Below, one piece after another: positions 36,757 to 46,286 of a stretch of 64,000 nt of DNA. This DNA is from Christensenella hongkongensis (GTDB taxonomy: Bacteria > Bacillota > Clostridia > Christensenellales > Christensenellaceae). The translations under genes were made by a program, and so were the position numbers. The DNA lies in NCBI RefSeq assembly GCF_000981035.1, contig NZ_LAYJ01000103.1, positions 41,511 to 105,510 of the forward strand. Direction: 5' to 3'. Below the pieces are notes generated by a model, which saw only the letters and a list, made by a program, of their open reading frames with translations, did no database searches and was not told the DNA's origin. Every line of letters starts with the position of its first letter. The first letter of the stretch is position 1.

Positions 36757-37224
36757 TCAAAACCCGGCGTTTTTCCTTCTCAAACGCTCTTCGCGCCGTT
36801 GCAGCGCACGCTCGTACTCCAGCTTTTCTTCGCTTGTCTCCGGCAGGAATTCCGGCACCTCCTGCGGGTTTCCATCGTAGCCCAGCGCTACAAAAACCAG
36901 GTATGCGGTATTGGTTCGCGTCTTTTTTTCACTGCGTGCCTTTTCGCTGTATACGTCTACACGCACTTCAAGCGACGTACGCCCCGTCCATGTGACGACC
37001 GCCTGCAGCGTTACGATAGCCCCAAGCGGAACCGGATGCTTAAAATCCATACTGTCGAGTGCGGCTGTCGTTACAATGGTATGCGCATGCCTTGTAGCGG
37101 CAACTGCCCCAACGATATCTACCCATTGCATGAGCGTGCCGCCATGCAGGTTCCCAAGCTGGTTAATATCCTCAGACATTACGATGTGCGTCGTTTCCGC
37201 ACAGGCTCTTTTTGATCCTTCCAT
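36757..37224 (-). CDS. Acyl-CoA thioesterase (hotdog, YciA/BACH-like)
   Basis: A 155-residue single-hotdog thioesterase. The active-site region NQLGNLHGGTLMQWVDIVGAVAA contains the Asn and Asp-bearing helix typical of the cytosolic acyl-CoA hydrolase family, and TTAALDSMDFKHPVPLG follows. The C-terminus is a charged helix (EYERALQRREERLRR). ATG 37224 is eight bases from GGGGG. It is a single gene, divergent from the APC permease; the acyl chain is unknown. Confidence 0.85.
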   Translation of the reverse strand: MEGSKRACAETTHIVMSEDINQLGNLHGGTLMQWVDIVGAVAATRHAHTIVTTAALDSMDFKHPVPLGAIVTLQAVVTWTGRTSLEVRVDVYSEKARSEKKTRTNTAYLVFVALGYDGNPQEVPEFLPETSEEKLEYERALQRREERLRRKNAGF

Positions 37225-37381
37225 ACTCAATTCCCCCAAATCGTATTGATAGTTTACTTATACCCAACTGTTTTTCATTTATTCAAAACAATTAAAATTA
37301 TTTGCTTTCCTGCATAATCCGGAAATTGTTGTTTATTAATAATGAAACTGTTACTACAAAAAAGCTTTGGGAAGTATCACA

Positions 37382-38809
37382 ATGAAAAAAATAACGTTCT
37401 TACAATTAATATTTTTAACAATGGCTTATTTTGCTTCGGTACGCCGCATCCCAAACATTGCCTACGCAGGCTGGGAATCCGTATCGTTCATGATCTTTGC
37501 GGTGCTTATGTTCGTAATTCCCATTTCCTTTGTGTCCGCGGAGTTCGCCACGGCAATGCCGGTAGATGGAGGCCCTTCCGTTTGGATCAGCAAAGCGATG
37601 TCCCCGCGCTGGGGTTTTATGGCTGCATGGCTGATTTGGGTACAGATGTGCTTTGGTATGGTGACCGTGGGCGCCGCGTTTGCGGATATGATCGCAACCA
37701 TGCTGGGTGCGAAATCCCTGTTGAGCAACAACATTTTTATTGGCCTTATTGTGATCGCAGTTTTTTGGCTGATTACCTTCCTGATCATAAAGGGCGTTCC
37801 CATTACGCTGATCAGCACCTACGGCACGATCATCGGCCTCTTTATCCCGCTTGCGGTACTGCTCATTTTTGGGACGATTTATACATTTACCAACAACCCC
37901 GGCGTTTTTGAAGCGCCGTCTTTAAGCGACATGATCCCCAACGCAGGAGATATTGGGACGCTCTCGCGCCTTTCAGGCATCATATTCCTTTTTGCGGGCA
38001 TGGAGCAGGCTTCCAGCTTTGCAAACCGCATCGATAACCCAAGAAAAAATTATCCGCGGGCGATTATACTGGCGACATGCCTCACCGCGGGATTATTTAC
38101 TTATGCAGGCCTTATCACCGACTCTCTGGTTGCGGAGAGTAAAATTGCGCTTGCAGATCCCGCGCAGGTCTTTTCCGTTATGTTCAACAACTGGGGCGTG
38201 GGCTGGATCACGATTATCATTGCTGCAATGATTGCGCTATCGTGCATCACAGAAATCTCCGCCTGGACAGTCGGCCCTTCGCGTGGCATGCTGCAAAGCG
38301 CAAGAGCCGGTTCTCTTCCGCCCGTATTCCAGAAAACAAACAAACGCGATATTCCGGTTCCCCTGATGATCCTTCAGGCTGTAATTGTCACCGCGATTGC
38401 GTTGATTTTTGTATTTATTCCCGGAACAAACGGCGTATTTAATACAATCCTCACCATGGCGGTCGTATTATATTGCATTGTATATATTTTTATTCTTCTG
38501 TCCGGATTTATTTACCGCAAACGCCACCCCAATGAGAAGCACGCGTTTCAGCTTCCCGGCGGCAAGGTCGGCGCTGCAATCATTTCCGTAATAGGGCTTA
38601 TCGGGGTGGGCTTTGTGATCGTCACCAGCTTCTTCCCTCCCGCTTCGCTCAAGCCGGACGAGCACGCGGGGTATATTCTGTTTATCCTGCTTGGAACGAT
38701 CCTTTTAACGGCAATTCCTCTCCTCATTTACCGGTTCCGCAAGCCTTCGTGGAAAGTGGCTGAAGAGCGCACTGACGCATCCGTTGCGAAGGAGTCTGCC
38801 GATTCCTGA
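37382..38809 (+). CDS. APC-family amino-acid/polyamine permease
   Basis: A 475-residue integral membrane transporter with about 12 helices. It resembles glutamate/GABA-type antiporters (FVSAEFATAMPVDGGPSVWISKAMSPRWGF, then FAGMEQASSFANRIDNPRKNYPRAI). The tail (ERTDASVAKESADS) is polar and cytoplasmic. I start at ATG 37382 because the reading then begins MKKITFLQL; the ribosome site (GGGAAG) is weak. The substrate is unknown. It converges on the ROK regulator at a shared terminator. Confidence 0.85.
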   Translation: MKKITFLQLIFLTMAYFASVRRIPNIAYAGWESVSFMIFAVLMFVIPISFVSAEFATAMPVDGGPSVWISKAMSPRWGFMAAWLIWVQMCFGMVTVGAAFADMIATMLGAKSLLSNNIFIGLIVIAVFWLITFLIIKGVPITLISTYGTIIGLFIPLAVLLIFGTIYTFTNNPGVFEAPSLSDMIPNAGDIGTLSRLSGIIFLFAGMEQASSFANRIDNPRKNYPRAIILATCLTAGLFTYAGLITDSLVAESKIALADPAQVFSVMFNNWGVGWITIIIAAMIALSCITEISAWTVGPSRGMLQSARAGSLPPVFQKTNKRDIPVPLMILQAVIVTAIALIFVFIPGTNGVFNTILTMAVVLYCIVYIFILLSGFIYRKRHPNEKHAFQLPGGKVGAAIISVIGLIGVGFVIVTSFFPPASLKPDEHAGYILFILLGTILLTAIPLLIYRFRKPSWKVAEERTDASVAKESADS

Positions 38810-38820
38810 ACAAGGCAACA

Positions 38821-38850
38821 AAAAACGCCTGATTATCATCAGGCGTTTTT
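38821..38850. terminator. Bidirectional terminator between permease and ROK gene
   Basis: A 13-base perfect stem (AAAAACGCCTGAT with its complement) and a TATC loop, with T or A runs built into the stem, serve both converging genes. Confidence 0.88.
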
Positions 38851-38859
38851 ATATTTGGG

Positions 38860-40053
38860 CTATATGCGGGAGAAAGCTTCAAAAACCAGTGCCAATCCTC
38901 CCATCGCGCCATTTCGTTCTCCGAATGCAAACAACGATTTCTTTGCTTCGCGCGCGCCGACCGGATACTCCATCCGTTCCAGATATTCAACAACCTTCTC
39001 ATATAAAAGCGGGCATTCGTCGATAAAATCTCCACCAAAGCATATCTTTTGCGGGCTTAACAGGCACAGTGTATTTCCAACCGCCATGCTGATATAAAAG
39101 GCGCACTTTTTGACCGCCTCCACACACACCTCGTCTCCCTCCGTCACGCCTGCAACAACATCCTCAAATGTGACGTGCCCTTTCAGCCTGCTCTCTTGCC
39201 CGCCTGCCAGAAATTCTTTCGCATAGCGGACGGCAGCCTGCCCGTTTGCCTGCGCCTCAAGGCAGCCCCTGTTTCCGCAGGTGCAGGGATAACCGTCTAC
39301 CTGCACAACCGTGTGCCCAATGTCCATGGATTCGCCTTCCTTCTCCTGGAAGATTCGTCCGTTTAAAACCAGCGCGCCTCCTATGCCAACTTCCCCAACC
39401 GTGATTCCAAAGATACGCTGGCTCCCGGCGTCCGCTCCAAACCAGTAATCCGCAAGCACAGCGCACGAGGTCTCCTTGCTTGTAAAAATCTTCAGCCCGA
39501 GCCTGTCTTCGAGGATGTCTTTGATTGGCACATTGAGCCATCCGGGAAAATTGGGCGGATTGATCATTATGCCCTTTGCATAATTACAGGGCCCGGGAAT
39601 TGCAAGCCCAAGGCCCAAAACCTGTTCCTTTTCGATTCCAACTTCTTCGATTGCCTTTTCTACAATCTGCGCCATTCGCTCGATGATTTCGTCCCTGCCC
39701 TCCGCAAGGTCGATCTGCACGCGTTTGCCATACAGCACGTCGGCTTTGAAATCACTCACTACGCAGACAATATTCGTTACGTCGAGCTCAAGGCCCACCG
39801 CATAACCCGCTTTGGCGTTCAGCTCGAGCAGGATCGGCTTTCTGCCGCCCAGCTCAGACTCTCCGCTTCCCGTTTCGATCACATAGTTCTGTTCGATCAG
39901 CATAGCCGTGATATTCGTGACGGTTCCAGTAGTAAGGCCGGTCTTAGCCGAAAGGTCCTTTCGTGAGATATTTCCCGCCTTACGAATTTCACTGAGGATA
40001 TTCTGTGCATTAATCTCTTTCATTTTTTTGTTGTTAATGCGTCCCTGTGCCAT
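38860..40053 (-). CDS. ROK-family transcriptional regulator (NagC/XylR type)
   Basis: A 397-residue repressor. An N-terminal winged helix (AQNILSEIRKAGNISRKDLSAKTGLTTGTVTNI, about 15-50) is followed by a sugar-kinase-like domain. The zinc-binding CTCGNRGCLEA motif and GHTVVQ are present. It lies 161 bp downstream of the isomerase-like gene, which has a 25-bp palindrome at its promoter, so that gene is the likely target. The effector is probably a sugar or sugar phosphate. Confidence 0.9.
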   Translation of the reverse strand: MAQGRINNKKMKEINAQNILSEIRKAGNISRKDLSAKTGLTTGTVTNITAMLIEQNYVIETGSGESELGGRKPILLELNAKAGYAVGLELDVTNIVCVVSDFKADVLYGKRVQIDLAEGRDEIIERMAQIVEKAIEEVGIEKEQVLGLGLAIPGPCNYAKGIMINPPNFPGWLNVPIKDILEDRLGLKIFTSKETSCAVLADYWFGADAGSQRIFGITVGEVGIGGALVLNGRIFQEKEGESMDIGHTVVQVDGYPCTCGNRGCLEAQANGQAAVRYAKEFLAGGQESRLKGHVTFEDVVAGVTEGDEVCVEAVKKCAFYISMAVGNTLCLLSPQKICFGGDFIDECPLLYEKVVEYLERMEYPVGAREAKKSLFAFGERNGAMGGLALVFEAFSRI

Positions 40054-40130
40054 GGCTAACTCCTGAATCGTCTTTTACTATTATTTTATACGTTTTTTGA
40101 CGAAATCTCAATAGATTCCTACGCTTCTTA

Positions 40131-40162
40131 AAAAACAGGGCACAGCCGTCCTGTGCCCTGTT
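40131..40162 (-). terminator. Terminator after the isomerase-like gene
   Basis: A 12-base perfect stem (AACAGGGCACAG with its complement) and a 5-base loop, followed on the minus strand by TTTTTTAAG. Confidence 0.88.
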
Positions 40163-40214
40163 CCAGTTACCGTGTCCCGGCGTTTCCCATACACGTTTGC
40201 CGGATTCGGTTTTC

Positions 40215-42032
40215 TCAGCCTTTTTTGAGACGAATCAATGCGATCGTGTTCTCTCCGCCGCTTTCTTCACTCAAAATTTCATATTCCCCAAATGACGCGG
40301 GAATTACCGCCGCCTGATAACGGTTCAGGCGCGTGCAAAGCTCCGGATTCTTTTTGGAACGGATGATCGCGCTCTTGCCGGCCGCTAAGGTCAGTACTTG
40401 TGCGAATTTCCCTTCCGTATCATTTTCAGCCCTGTCATAATAAAGAATACGCTCGATTTCAAACGGCATTTCCGGCAGGCTGGAATACCGCTCTTTATAG
40501 TAGTCCTTCGTCCACTTCACAACGCTGCGCTGTGCGCGCAGATGATCCTTCACGTAGCTTTCCCTGCGCCACCTGCTGTTTGGGAAAACATGATCCGGCT
40601 GCATTTTCATCGGGCTTCCTGTCATAGATTTCGCGTTATCATCCCATGTCTTTGCCGCATATCCGTACGAGAAGAAGGAGTATTCCGTACCCGCTACAGA
40701 CGGGCAGGTATCCATCTCAAGCACCATCTGATTTCCGCCGTGGCCGTGGTCTGTTCCCGGTGGGATCAGATACAGGTCTCCCACCCGCGATTCCCAGCGG
40801 CACACATAATCCTTCCAGTCCTCAAAAAATGTTTTGTTATCGGATTCCCGGCATTTTCTCTCCCATGCTTCAAGATCTGCGTCATCCTTGAAGCCCATGA
40901 GCGTATTCGCCCCTTCATATGCTTCCATAATGTAGTAGGTTTCATACCGTCCAAGAGGCTCGTTAAAATGCTTCTTTACGTAATCCGTACTTGGATGGTT
41001 GTGGATCGGCATACTGCTTCTTTCCTGCGATACCGGCTTTTCGAAATACCCGTCGTCGCACCAGACGCTAAGCGGGAACAGTCCGGGATATTCCTTATCA
41101 ATGGTTTCGCCGACAAGCTCTTTTCCATAGTAAGTCATATTCGAAAACGGCATATTGATCACAATCCCGTCTCCAATATCCGCCATCACTCCAAGCTCTA
41201 CGCCCGCAAGCTCGTTCCAGCCGCTGCACGAAAGCCCTTTTACATCCCACAAATCTTTGAAGCGGTATCCTCCCCACGGGCCGGGCTGATATATCTCCAC
41301 TTCCTTGATCGGGTATTTCACAAGCGTGGAGGCGATTTCCCGGTAGCTCTCCATGGGCATCAGCTTCAGGTCGTCCGCGCTGACCGCCTGCACATAGTAA
41401 TCCGCTTTGCCAAACAAATTAAATTTCTGACGGATCAGCAGGTAGTAATCGCAATAATAATATTCCTTCCAGTTGTAATCCTTTTTGGGCTGCGTCTCGC
41501 CAAAGGGAACCAGTTCCCCGCCCCACATCTGCCACAGCATGGGCTGCTGCGTTTTATCAAAATAAAATACTTTGTCATATTCGCTATAAAGCTCTTCCAC
41601 CGCGCTGCCGTAACCATAAACCAGGGTTGCCTGTTTGCGCGAAGCAAGCTCTTTTTTCAGTTCGCTGACTTTGCCCGGATCCATCACGTCACTGATGGTA
41701 CCGCTATCGTTCACCCAGCCAAACGACGGATCGTCCGTAACAAAGGTCTTTTTATACTCCGCCATTTTATCCGCAGGCAGCGCATAATGCGCCGCCGGAA
41801 GAAGCTGCGCCTCAATCCCTCTTTTTTCAAGCTCTTTTCCAATCCATCCCGCAATCTTTTCAAATTCTACGCCATACCATCCGTCAAGCGCTATATTTGC
41901 GTGCTCCGTTACGGAAAATGCGTCTGCGATTGCTGCGACCACTGCGTCCGTACCCTGCACGACCGATTCCCTGACCTCAGGCTTTACGCTGATTTCATTC
42001 AATACGTTTTCTGTTCCTTCGTATAGTGGCAT
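40215..42032 (-). CDS. Phosphomannose-isomerase-like protein with N-terminal kinase-like domain
   Basis: A 605-residue protein in two parts. Residues 1-230 resemble a uridine-kinase/P-loop fold (NIALDGWYGVEFEKI at 46-60, VYGYGSAVEEL, DKVFYFDKT), but no GxxxxGK[ST] loop exists, so ATP binding is doubtful. Residues 240-605 look like a type I phosphomannose isomerase: QPGPWGGYRFKDLW, the paired His344/His346 in HNHP, Glu364 in GRYETYY, and DLYLIPPGTDHGHGG with His429. It probably isomerises a phosphorylated aldose. GGAGG precedes ATG 42032. It is a single gene under a strong palindrome-bearing promoter. Confidence 0.72.
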   Translation of the reverse strand: MPLYEGTENVLNEISVKPEVRESVVQGTDAVVAAIADAFSVTEHANIALDGWYGVEFEKIAGWIGKELEKRGIEAQLLPAAHYALPADKMAEYKKTFVTDDPSFGWVNDSGTISDVMDPGKVSELKKELASRKQATLVYGYGSAVEELYSEYDKVFYFDKTQQPMLWQMWGGELVPFGETQPKKDYNWKEYYYCDYYLLIRQKFNLFGKADYYVQAVSADDLKLMPMESYREIASTLVKYPIKEVEIYQPGPWGGYRFKDLWDVKGLSCSGWNELAGVELGVMADIGDGIVINMPFSNMTYYGKELVGETIDKEYPGLFPLSVWCDDGYFEKPVSQERSSMPIHNHPSTDYVKKHFNEPLGRYETYYIMEAYEGANTLMGFKDDADLEAWERKCRESDNKTFFEDWKDYVCRWESRVGDLYLIPPGTDHGHGGNQMVLEMDTCPSVAGTEYSFFSYGYAAKTWDDNAKSMTGSPMKMQPDHVFPNSRWRRESYVKDHLRAQRSVVKWTKDYYKERYSSLPEMPFEIERILYYDRAENDTEGKFAQVLTLAAGKSAIIRSKKNPELCTRLNRYQAAVIPASFGEYEILSEESGGENTIALIRLKKG

Positions 42033-42109
42033 AAATCCATCCTCCTGTTTTTTTGTTTGCATCCTGTGTTGAGATTTGTTTTCATCGCCGATACCGGCAT
42101 TTATTTATC

Positions 42110-42160
42110 AATTAATTTAAAGTTTAAATTAATTATATGCCCAACACCTTTCCCTGTCAA
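42110..42160 (-). promoter_or_regulatory. Consensus promoter with 25-bp palindromic operator
   Basis: On the minus strand TTGACA (42155-42160), 17 bp, then TATAAT (42132-42137): a perfect consensus promoter. A perfect 12+1+12 palindrome (AATTAATTTAAA, one base, complement) covers 42110-42134, overlapping the end of the -10 box and the expected start site. A bound repressor would block transcription of the isomerase-like gene. The neighbouring ROK protein is the obvious candidate. Confidence 0.85.
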
Positions 42161-42186
42161 GCCCTTTATTTAAAAATTTACAAAAC

Positions 42187-42215
42187 AAAGGGAACGGCGG
42201 CGGCCATTCCCTTTT
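42187..42215 (-). terminator. Probable terminator after the aldehyde dehydrogenase gene
   Basis: AAAGGGAA pairs with TTCCCTTT around a GC-rich loop that can pair internally (GGC with GCC). On the minus strand GTTTTG follows. Confidence 0.6.
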
Positions 42216-42239
42216 CCTGAAATCAATATGAAGATCGAT

Positions 42240-43715
42240 TTAAAACATACCCGCGGGTTTTTCTGAAAGGTTGATCAAAATATTCTTCATTTGCGTATAA
42301 TGCTCCAGGATCACCTTATGTGTCTCGCGCCCGATTCCTGATTCCTTATATCCGCCAAACGGCGCGCCTGCCGGGAAGGAGTTGTATGTGTTTACCCACA
42401 TACGTCCCGTCTTCACGCCGCGCGCAACACGGATGGCACGATTGAGGTCCTTTGTCCATACCCCGCCGGCCAGGCCGTAATCGCTGTCGTTCGCCATTTC
42501 GATCGCTTCTTCCTCCGTACGGAATTTGATTACAACCGCTACGGGCCCAAATATTTCTTCCTGCGCGACGCGCATGCCGTTTGTCACATCAACGAGGAGC
42601 GTGGGCCGCATAAAGCAGCCTTTGCCAAGGCCGTTTTCCGTCATACGTTCTCCGCCGCACGCCACCTTTGCCCCTTCCTTTTTGCCAATTTCAATATAGT
42701 CCAATATCTTTTTGAGTTGTCCTTCCGATATCTGCGCGCCCATCTGCGTATCTTCCTTCCACGGCTCGCCGACTTTGACGCGATTGAAACGCTCCACTGC
42801 ATCCGCAACAAATTTATCGTAGATACCCTCCTGTACAAAAACGCGCGAGCCTGCGCTGCACACCTGCCCCTGATTGAACAGGATGCCCATTTGTACGCCT
42901 TCCATTGCCATATCCCAGTTACAATCGTCAAAGAAGATATTCGCGGATTTTCCACCCAGCTCGAGCGTCGCCGGAATCATCTTCTCTGCGGCGGCCTCGG
43001 CAACCGATATGCCGACCTCTGTGGAGCCTGTAAACGCAAGCTTGCTGAAGCCTTTGTTTTTCAGCATATATTCGCCCGACTTTGAGCCCTTGCCTGTGAT
43101 TACGTTAAATACGCCCGGCGGGAGTACATCCTGCGTCAGCTTTGCAAACTCAAGCATACTGAGCGGTGTACTGCTGGAGGATTTCAATACCGTGCAACAG
43201 CCGGCTGCAAGCACCGGGGCGAGCTTCCATGCTGCCATCAGGAAAGGAAAATTCCATGGAACGATCTGCCCCACTACGCCAATCGGTTCGCGCAGGATGA
43301 GGTTCAGTGTGTTTTTGTCGAGCATCACAGCTTCGCCTTCCTCTGTGCGGACTGCACCCGCAAAATAACGGAAATGGTCCGCCGCAAGCGGTACGTCCGC
43401 ACCCATTGTCTCACGAATGGGCTTACCGTTATCCATCATCTCGATTTGTGCAAGGCGCTCTCTGTTTTCATCAATGATCTCCGCAATTTTGATCAATATT
43501 TTTTGCCGTTCCTCCGGGCTGACGTCCTTCCACGTTTCCCATGCCTTCCATGCCGCCTTTACTGCGTGATCCACGTCCTGCTCCGTCGCCTCCGCGCACG
43601 TTGCAAGGCGTTCCCCGTTTGCCGGGCAATACGTTTCAAAAGTGCCCGCGTCGCTCGCATCCACCCATTTCCCGCCGATGTACAGCTTATAACTATCGTC
43701 AATATACTTTGCCAT
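42240..43715 (-). CDS. NAD(P)-dependent aldehyde dehydrogenase
   Basis: A 491-residue class 1/2 aldehyde dehydrogenase. The cofactor motif FTGSTEVG, the catalytic Glu in LELGGKSANI and the nucleophilic Cys in FNQGQVCSAGSR are present, followed by EEIFGPV and the C-terminal PFGGYKESGIGRE. It oxidises an aldehyde to an acid; betaine, gamma-aminobutyraldehyde and lactaldehyde are all possible. It stands alone between terminators, 6 kb from the putrescine-producing operon, so no pathway can be assigned. Confidence 0.9.
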   Translation of the reverse strand: MAKYIDDSYKLYIGGKWVDASDAGTFETYCPANGERLATCAEATEQDVDHAVKAAWKAWETWKDVSPEERQKILIKIAEIIDENRERLAQIEMMDNGKPIRETMGADVPLAADHFRYFAGAVRTEEGEAVMLDKNTLNLILREPIGVVGQIVPWNFPFLMAAWKLAPVLAAGCCTVLKSSSSTPLSMLEFAKLTQDVLPPGVFNVITGKGSKSGEYMLKNKGFSKLAFTGSTEVGISVAEAAAEKMIPATLELGGKSANIFFDDCNWDMAMEGVQMGILFNQGQVCSAGSRVFVQEGIYDKFVADAVERFNRVKVGEPWKEDTQMGAQISEGQLKKILDYIEIGKKEGAKVACGGERMTENGLGKGCFMRPTLLVDVTNGMRVAQEEIFGPVAVVIKFRTEEEAIEMANDSDYGLAGGVWTKDLNRAIRVARGVKTGRMWVNTYNSFPAGAPFGGYKESGIGRETHKVILEHYTQMKNILINLSEKPAGMF

Positions 43716-43823
43716 TTGATTTCCCTCCGATTATTTTTTACTCCCGTGACTCCTGTGCCGCGCACAGGCCTGTTTCTTTGCTTCATTTGTAACCAAACGG
43801 CGTATTGTGAACATTAAAATCAC

Positions 43824-43860
43824 AAAAAAATGCCGTGCGTTTTATTTTCGCACAGCATTT
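43824..43860 (-). terminator. Terminator after argF
   Basis: AAATGC-GTGCG pairs with CGCAC-GCATTT with one C/A mismatch, followed on the minus strand by a run of seven T. It lies 60 bp past the argF stop. Confidence 0.8.
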
Positions 43861-43919
43861 CATTTTGAAACAATTTTATTGTGGATAGTCTTCTGTTGCT
43901 TTTATGCTCCGCAGATACT

Positions 43920-44828
43920 TTATTGATCTCCCATCAGCATGACCATAACAGCCTTTTGCGCGTGCATACGGTTTTCCGCTTCATCAAAAATCTCCTGTGC
44001 GTGCGCTTCGAATACGTCCGTTGTGATTTCTTCCTCCCGGTGCGCGGGCAGGCAGTGCTGTACCATCGCATCCGGCTTTGCCACAGCCATAACGTCCCTG
44101 TTGATCTGGATGCCCTGAAACGCCTGCTGGCGCTCCTTTACCTGCGCCTCGTGGCCCATGGACGCCCAAACGTCTGTAAAGAGCACGTCCGCATCCTTTG
44201 CCGCGGCATAAACATCGCCGGAAATAGAGAACTTCGGATTTCCCTTTGCAAACTCGAGCACAGACTGGTCTGGGTAATAGTTTTCCGGTATCGCGCAGGC
44301 GACCTCCATTCCAACCGTTAATCCTCCTACGATCAGCGAATTTGCCATGTTGTTGCCGTCGCCGATATACGCCATCTTAAGCCCGTCAAAACTCTTTTTG
44401 TATTCACGGATGGTCATCAGGTCCGCAAGCACCTGACACGGATGCGCAAAGTCGGTGAGGCCGTTGATGATCGGAATGCTGCCGTATTTGGCAAGATCCT
44501 CAACTTCCTTCTGCGCGAAGGTGCGGATCATAATCCCGTCAAGATAGCGGGAGAGTACGCGCGCCGTATCTTCCACCGGCTCTCCCCTGCCTATTTGCAG
44601 GTCGTTCGAAGACAAAAACAGGGGATAGCCGCCGAGCTGGTACATCCCTACCTCAAACGATACGCGCGTCCGCGTGGAAGACTTCTGGAAAATCATGCCC
44701 AGCGTCTTGCCCGCGAGAAGCGGATGCTTCACGCCCTGTTTATTCTCCGCTTTCAGCTTGTCCGCCAAATCGAGTATTTCAATGATCTGCTCTTTAGAGA
44801 GATCGCTCATTTTGAGTAAATGTTTCAT
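43920..44828 (-). CDS. argF: Ornithine carbamoyltransferase
   Basis: Makes citrulline from ornithine and carbamoyl phosphate in arginine synthesis. It has 302 residues with the carbamoyl-phosphate loop SSTRTR near 53-58, HPCQ, DVWASMG and HCLPAHREEEIT with the catalytic Cys. It lies downstream of pyrBI but has its own promoter and ARG box, so regulation is anabolic. It is one of three carbamoyltransferases in the window. Confidence 0.94.
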   Translation of the reverse strand: MKHLLKMSDLSKEQIIEILDLADKLKAENKQGVKHPLLAGKTLGMIFQKSSTRTRVSFEVGMYQLGGYPLFLSSNDLQIGRGEPVEDTARVLSRYLDGIMIRTFAQKEVEDLAKYGSIPIINGLTDFAHPCQVLADLMTIREYKKSFDGLKMAYIGDGNNMANSLIVGGLTVGMEVACAIPENYYPDQSVLEFAKGNPKFSISGDVYAAAKDADVLFTDVWASMGHEAQVKERQQAFQGIQINRDVMAVAKPDAMVQHCLPAHREEEITTDVFEAHAQEIFDEAENRMHAQKAVMVMLMGDQ

Positions 44829-44873
44829 ATCAAAAAAACCTTCCTTATTTTTATTCTGGTTTCAACATTTATA

Positions 44874-44902
44874 ATTATACATCAAAATGAATATTTATGC
44901 AA
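44874..44902 (-). promoter_or_regulatory. argF promoter with ARG box
   Basis: On the minus strand TTGCAT (44897-44902) and TATAAT (44874-44879) are 17 bp apart. TGCATAAATATTCA (44888-44901) overlaps the -35 box and spacer and matches the ArgR half-palindrome consensus TGAATWWWWATTCA with one mismatch. Confidence 0.68.
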
Positions 44903-44910
44903 ATTATTTT

Positions 44911-45333
44911 TTACCGTTCCGCCTGTTGTTCACAGTATGCACAGCGGTATACGCCGCGTTCCTCATCCGCCAGATTGAACACATGCGGTAATTCCTGCTC
45001 TACAGATGTAATGCAGCGTGGATTTTTGCACTTTACAATATTCACCACGCGCGTAGGGAGCGTCAGGTTCATTTTATCGATAATCTTCCCGTTGTCGATG
45101 ATATTCACCGTGATATTCGGATCAATGAACCCCAGCATGGCAAGGTCTGTCTCGATCTCATCTTCAATTTTGATGATATCTTTCTTTCCCATACGGTTGC
45201 TTTTTACATTCTTGATAATCGCTACGGCGCAATCAAGCTTGTCAAGTCCGAGATAATTATAAATACTCATAGCCTTTCCAGCCTTGATGTGGTCGATTAC
45301 GACTCCTCTTTCCAAACTATCGATACTCAGCAT
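44911..45333 (-). CDS. pyrI: Aspartate carbamoyltransferase regulatory subunit
   Basis: A 140-residue nucleotide-binding regulatory chain. The N-terminal domain carries the allosteric site (GVVIDHIKAGKA, then LDCAVAIIKNVKSNRMGKKD). The C-terminal zinc domain has the four ligands in KCKNPRC and YRCAYC. Its start shares a base with the pyrB stop (TAATG), so translation is coupled. Its presence implies an E. coli-like dodecameric enzyme sensitive to CTP/ATP. Confidence 0.95.
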   Translation of the reverse strand: MLSIDSLERGVVIDHIKAGKAMSIYNYLGLDKLDCAVAIIKNVKSNRMGKKDIIKIEDEIETDLAMLGFIDPNITVNIIDNGKIIDKMNLTLPTRVVNIVKCKNPRCITSVEQELPHVFNLADEERGVYRCAYCEQQAER

Positions 45334-46253
45334 TACGCATTTACCTCCAACATCGTCATGATAAGGGCCATACGGACATATTTGCCAAACAACGCCTGCC
45401 GGAAATAAGCCGCTCGCGGATCCTTGTCCACCTCAACAGAGATTTCATTTACCCTGGGGAGCGGGTGCATTACAATCATATCCTCTTTTGCACGTTTCAT
45501 TTTTTCCGTGTCGAGGATATAGCTGTCACGCAGGCGTACATAATCCTCTTCGTTAAAGAAGCGCTCACGCTGCACGCGCGTCATATAAAGGATATCAAGC
45601 TCTGAGATAATCTCCTCCAGACGTTCGTACTGCACGTATGTCACATTTTTGTTGTTTTTGAGCACGTCCTCTTTTACGTAGCGCGGCACTTTCAGTTCCT
45701 TTGGAGAAATCAGCACAAACTTGATATTCTCATACCGGGACAACGCGCGAATCAGCGAATGCACCGTCCTGCCGAATTTCAGGTCTCCACACATTCCGAT
45801 TGTCAGATTATCGAGCCTCCCCTTTAAGGAGCGTATCGTGAGAAGGTCTGTCAAAGTTTGCGTGGGATGCTGGTGCCCGCCATCGCCCGCGTTGATGATC
45901 GGTATCTGCACGTTTTGCGAGGCGACCATTGCAGCACCCTCCTTTGGATGGCGCATTGCAATGATGTCTGCGTAGCATTCCACCGTGCGCACCGTATCCG
46001 CGACGCTTTCTCCTTTGGAAGCGGAGCTGTTGTCCGCCCCTGCAAAGCCGATTACATCGCCGCCAAGCTCGTGCATGGCAGCCTCAAAGCTCAGGCGCGT
46101 GCGCGTTGAAGGCTCAAAAAAAAGTGTCGCCAACTTTTTGTGCCGGCACACTTCCTGGTATTTGGTCGGTTCTTTGATAATGTCTCCCGCAAGGTCTAAA
46201 AGTTCGTCTATCTCTTCCACAGAGATATCCATTGGATCCAATAAATGTTTCAT
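45333..46253 (-). CDS. pyrB: Aspartate carbamoyltransferase catalytic subunit
   Basis: Condenses carbamoyl phosphate and aspartate in pyrimidine synthesis. It has 306 residues with STRTRLSFE near 53-61, [11 protein letters not shown] and [13 protein letters not shown] 46253 with GGGAGG upstream matches the family N-terminus ([11 protein letters not shown]); the longer reading runs into the leader terminator. It is the first gene of pyrBI, behind an attenuator. Confidence 0.95.
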   Translation of the reverse strand: MKHLLDPMDISVEEIDELLDLAGDIIKEPTKYQEVCRHKKLATLFFEPSTRTRLSFEAAMHELGGDVIGFAGADNSSASKGESVADTVRTVECYADIIAMRHPKEGAAMVASQNVQIPIINAGDGGHQHPTQTLTDLLTIRSLKGRLDNLTIGMCGDLKFGRTVHSLIRALSRYENIKFVLISPKELKVPRYVKEDVLKNNKNVTYVQYERLEEIISELDILYMTRVQRERFFNEEDYVRLRDSYILDTEKMKRAKEDMIVMHPLPRVNEISVEVDKDPRAAYFRQALFGKYVRMALIMTMLEVNA

Positions 46254-46286
46254 GAATTTCCTCCCGTTTTTGTTTTGCACTGGCAC

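Noticed and set aside
40398..42026. 542-codon open frame on the plus strand
   Set aside because: It lies wholly antisense to the isomerase-like gene, has no family motifs and no ribosome site, and its composition (many Arg, His, Phe, Ile) is that of a mirror frame.
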